Under the pieces are notes generated by a model. It was given only the letters and a program-made list of their open reading frames with translations. It did not search any database and was not told where the DNA came from. A stretch of DNA of 64,000 nucleotides from Catenovulum adriaticum (GTDB lineage: Bacteria > Pseudomonadota > Gammaproteobacteria > Enterobacterales > Alteromonadaceae), in the NCBI RefSeq assembly GCF_026725475.1, contig NZ_CP109966.1, forward strand, positions 608,342-672,341, read 5' to 3'. This document shows positions 62,015-64,000 of this stretch, in pieces (the first letter of the stretch is position 1; each line of letters opens with the position of its first letter). The position numbers and the translations under genes are program-made.

Positions 62015-62724
62015 ACTAAACGAAAGGGCAGGGGGATAGAAAAAATGGCTTACTGAGCTAACAATTAAAAGAGAACCATATAAATTCATATGCGTTTAAT
62101 AATAGTATGCTAGAGGTTTTAGAACAAATTTTAAAAATTATAATTGTATTATTAAAGGCGACTAAATGATAACAACGAGTAGTGTTAAATTCCAAGCATT
62201 AAAAGGAACAGGTGTGAAAATCACTTGTCTTAAAAAGTAGGTAAAGCCAAAGACCATAGACTATTAAAATTCTAATCAAATATAAACTCATGATAGAAAA
62301 AGATAATACGAATCTAGCGATAAAGTATAAATTGGTTGGTTAGCTAGCAGCAACTAAATATTAACTACGGGTTTTTATAGGTTGTGAATAACTTTTACTA
62401 TAAATGTAAAAAATAATCTAAGATAACAGTTTTAGTATTTGTTATTTATCGACAAAAGAGGAAATTAAAACGTCTTCAAATACGATAAACGGTTATATAA
62501 GGTGGAAGATTAAACGGAAAACTAACCACTATCCCTTTTACTGATATAATTAAAACTGGAGCAACATTCAAAGTGGAAACAAAAACGAAATTAAAATAAC
62601 TTTACAAATCAATAATTTAAATACAATTTTAGTAACGATAACGTAAAACCGATATATATAGCACCAATACGTACCGTCAAACGTCTATTTCAGCTGATAT
62701 AAAGTTAAAACATTTTCATCATTT
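62015..62724. other. AT-rich region without genes between parA and the repeats
   Basis: About 700 bp, very AT-rich, without a convincing open frame, RNA gene or strong hairpin. It may be the melting region or spacer of the plasmid origin. Confidence 0.5.
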
Positions 62725-62778
62725 GACATTTAAGACATTTAAGACATTTAAGACATTTAAGACATTTAAGACATTTAA
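62725..62778. repeat. Six tandem copies of GACATTTAA
   Basis: Six exact, uninterrupted copies of the 9-bp unit GACATTTAA. It lies about 130 bp before the first iteron and is AT-rich, so it could be part of the duplex-unwinding region or a protein-binding array. Confidence 0.9.
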
Positions 62779-62908
62779 TTTAAAAAATTGTAATTCAAAA
62801 TACTAACTAGATACCAATTATCATATTAAATTCTTATTAATCATAACCTTAGGATTAATTTATTTGAAGTTAAGCAAATAAAGGTTATGTCTTAGGGATT
62901 TATATAAG

Positions 62909-63922
62909 CGTATTTCATTCCTCTTTTGTAAGTATTTACTGTAAAGAGGAATAAAATACGAATAAAAGGGGAAGGATATACTAACTCCATGAAGTAAAAG
63001 CCTCCACCTTGCGGCGTACAGGCTTCTTTTTTAACCGTATAAGTTTCTCTCTAAGCAGTAAAGGTTTCCACTTTACACTCGTATATTATTCCACTTTAAC
63101 GTATAACATTCCTCTTTTAACACCTAAGTCATTGATTTTTAGTACTACAGATAGATCAAGATCAGATCAAAGACTATATATATTTATAGATCTGATCCTA
63201 AAGGGGGAAATAAAAACGCTCCCGTCTAATTATTTTAGAATAACCAAACATTAAAGAGGAAATAAATACGAATGACGAGTTGGAAGCAAAAATGAACTGA
63301 AGATAATTCATGAAATTAAGCATTATATTAAGTAAATCATTCCTCTTTAACATCTATTGGCCGTAAAATAACCCAAGGTGGTGTCATTTACGATAAAAAG
63401 AGGAAGCATATACGATACTTACGAAGTATATGCTTCCCGCTTTCGTCGTATATGCTTCCTCTTAGATCAAGTAATACTTTCCCCCGAACGAGTATATGTT
63501 TCCACTTTTAAACCGTTTATCACTCCTCTTTGTCGTTTATAGTTCCTCTTTAAAAGGCTAAGTCATTGATTTTTGGCAATCGAAAGCGATCAAGATCAGA
63601 TCAGTACCTATTTAATTAAAAGATCAGATCATAAAAGGGGAAACATATACGTTAAATAATCCAATAAACACATAAAAGAGGAAGAATTTACGTTAATAAA
63701 GCAAAACGCGTCCTAAAAGAGGAAGCATAAACGACAATATGTCGTAAATTTTTCCACCTTAAGCGTTATACCTAATGAAAATCACATAAAAGAGGAAATA
63801 TATACGATTAATTACTAGCTTTTATCGTAAAAGTTTCCCCATTAACTTCAATTTGTGTGTAAAGCATCATCTAAATTGGTAATAAAAACATAATTGAAAA
63901 CGACAAAAGGGGAAACATATAC
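62909..63922. repeat. Iteron field: plasmid origin of replication candidate
   Basis: More than 20 copies of a unit of about 18 bp, consensus AAAGAGGAANNATATACG, in both orientations. Direct copies begin near 62943, 62964, 63200, 63253, 63397, 63634, 63674, 63715, 63788 and 63904; inverted copies near 62909, 63036, 63080, 63100, 63447, 63490, 63514, 63534, 63742 and 63826. The constant part is R-G-R-G-GAA...TACG; the middle varies. Such arrays bind a Rep initiator. No rep gene is present, so it should lie to the right of the window. Confidence 0.85.
63124..63651. repeat. Duplicated origin module with clustered GATC sites
   Basis: Two copies of a composite block of roughly 90 bp start at 63124 and 63558. 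Each has an inverted iteron just before it, then CTAAGTCATTGATTTTT, a variable part, GATCAAGATCAGATCA, another GATC pair, and a direct iteron (AAAGGGGGAAATAAAAACG or AAAAGGGGAAACATATACG). Clustered GATC sites suggest control of initiation by Dam methylation, if the host has Dam. Confidence 0.75.
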
Positions 63923-64000
63923 GGACTTGGATTTGACAGAAATTATCAATCCGGTATAAGTGATGAATTAGTTTTAACGTTTAAATTAGCCAGATAAAAA

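Noticed and set aside
63009..63254. 81-codon open frame inside the iteron field
   Set aside because: It is made of iteron sequence and has no gene-like start; an accident of the repeats.
62909..63922. CRISPR array
   Set aside because: Repeats are about 18 bp, in both orientations, unevenly spaced and variable in the middle, and no cas gene is near; iterons fit better.

Overview
The window looks like part of a large plasmid or chromid of a marine, low-GC gammaproteobacterium close to Alteromonadales (Alteromonas, Catenovulum or Paraglaciecola are plausible, but no ribosomal marker is present). Pointers are TonB receptors with alteromonad-type plug domains, PEP-CTERM and GlyGly-CTERM sorting tails, many sulfatases and GH43 enzymes, and, at the right end, a ParA/ParB pair beside a field of more than 20 iteron-like repeats typical of a plasmid origin. 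The rep gene itself is not in the window.

The cargo reads as a locus for ulvan, the sulfated rhamnose/uronate/xylose polysaccharide of green algae. Two PL24-like and one PL25-like lyases (51400-59230) carry the His/His/Tyr/Arg spacing of those families. Around them are four intact S1 sulfatases, one decayed sulfatase, four GH43-type proteins, a putative GH-A hydrolase, an aldose epimerase, three TonB receptors and several lipoproteins. Downstream metabolism is represented by a uronate-type TRAP transporter (1-2479), a GPH-type sugar porter between two LacI regulators (5080-8469), a RhaK-like FGGY kinase (2732-4126) and a triosephosphate isomerase (54708-55481). Ulvan-degradation plasmids are already described in Alteromonas, so the setting has a precedent.

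Layout: 1-4126 uptake and kinase (minus strand); 5080-8469 LacI / transporter / LacI (plus); 8732-10863 one sulfatase and one sulfatase remnant; 11233-13899 TonB receptor; 14189-16746 an IS1634-type element inserted in a dead IS256-type element; 16743-37773 a long co-directional minus-strand run (GH43-beta-helix, sulfatase, GMC dehydrogenase pair, DUF1080 protein, cytochrome, isomerase, GH-A lipoprotein, propeller lipoproteins, TonB receptor); 37980-46381 a second minus-strand run (sulfatase, two GH43, TonB receptor); 46704-50666 plus-strand GH43, epimerase, sulfatase; 50696-59230 lyases with tpiA; 59231-64000 repeats, parB, parA and the iteron origin.

The two most interesting points are (i) a PL24 lyase ending in a dockerin-like module next to a small cohesin-like protein with a PEP-CTERM tail, which suggests a minimal exosortase-anchored cohesin-dockerin pair, and (ii) a Tat-exported GMC dehydrogenase / c-type cytochrome / DUF1080 / TIM-barrel isomerase set that could form an oxidative 3-keto-glycoside pathway inside the ulvan locus.
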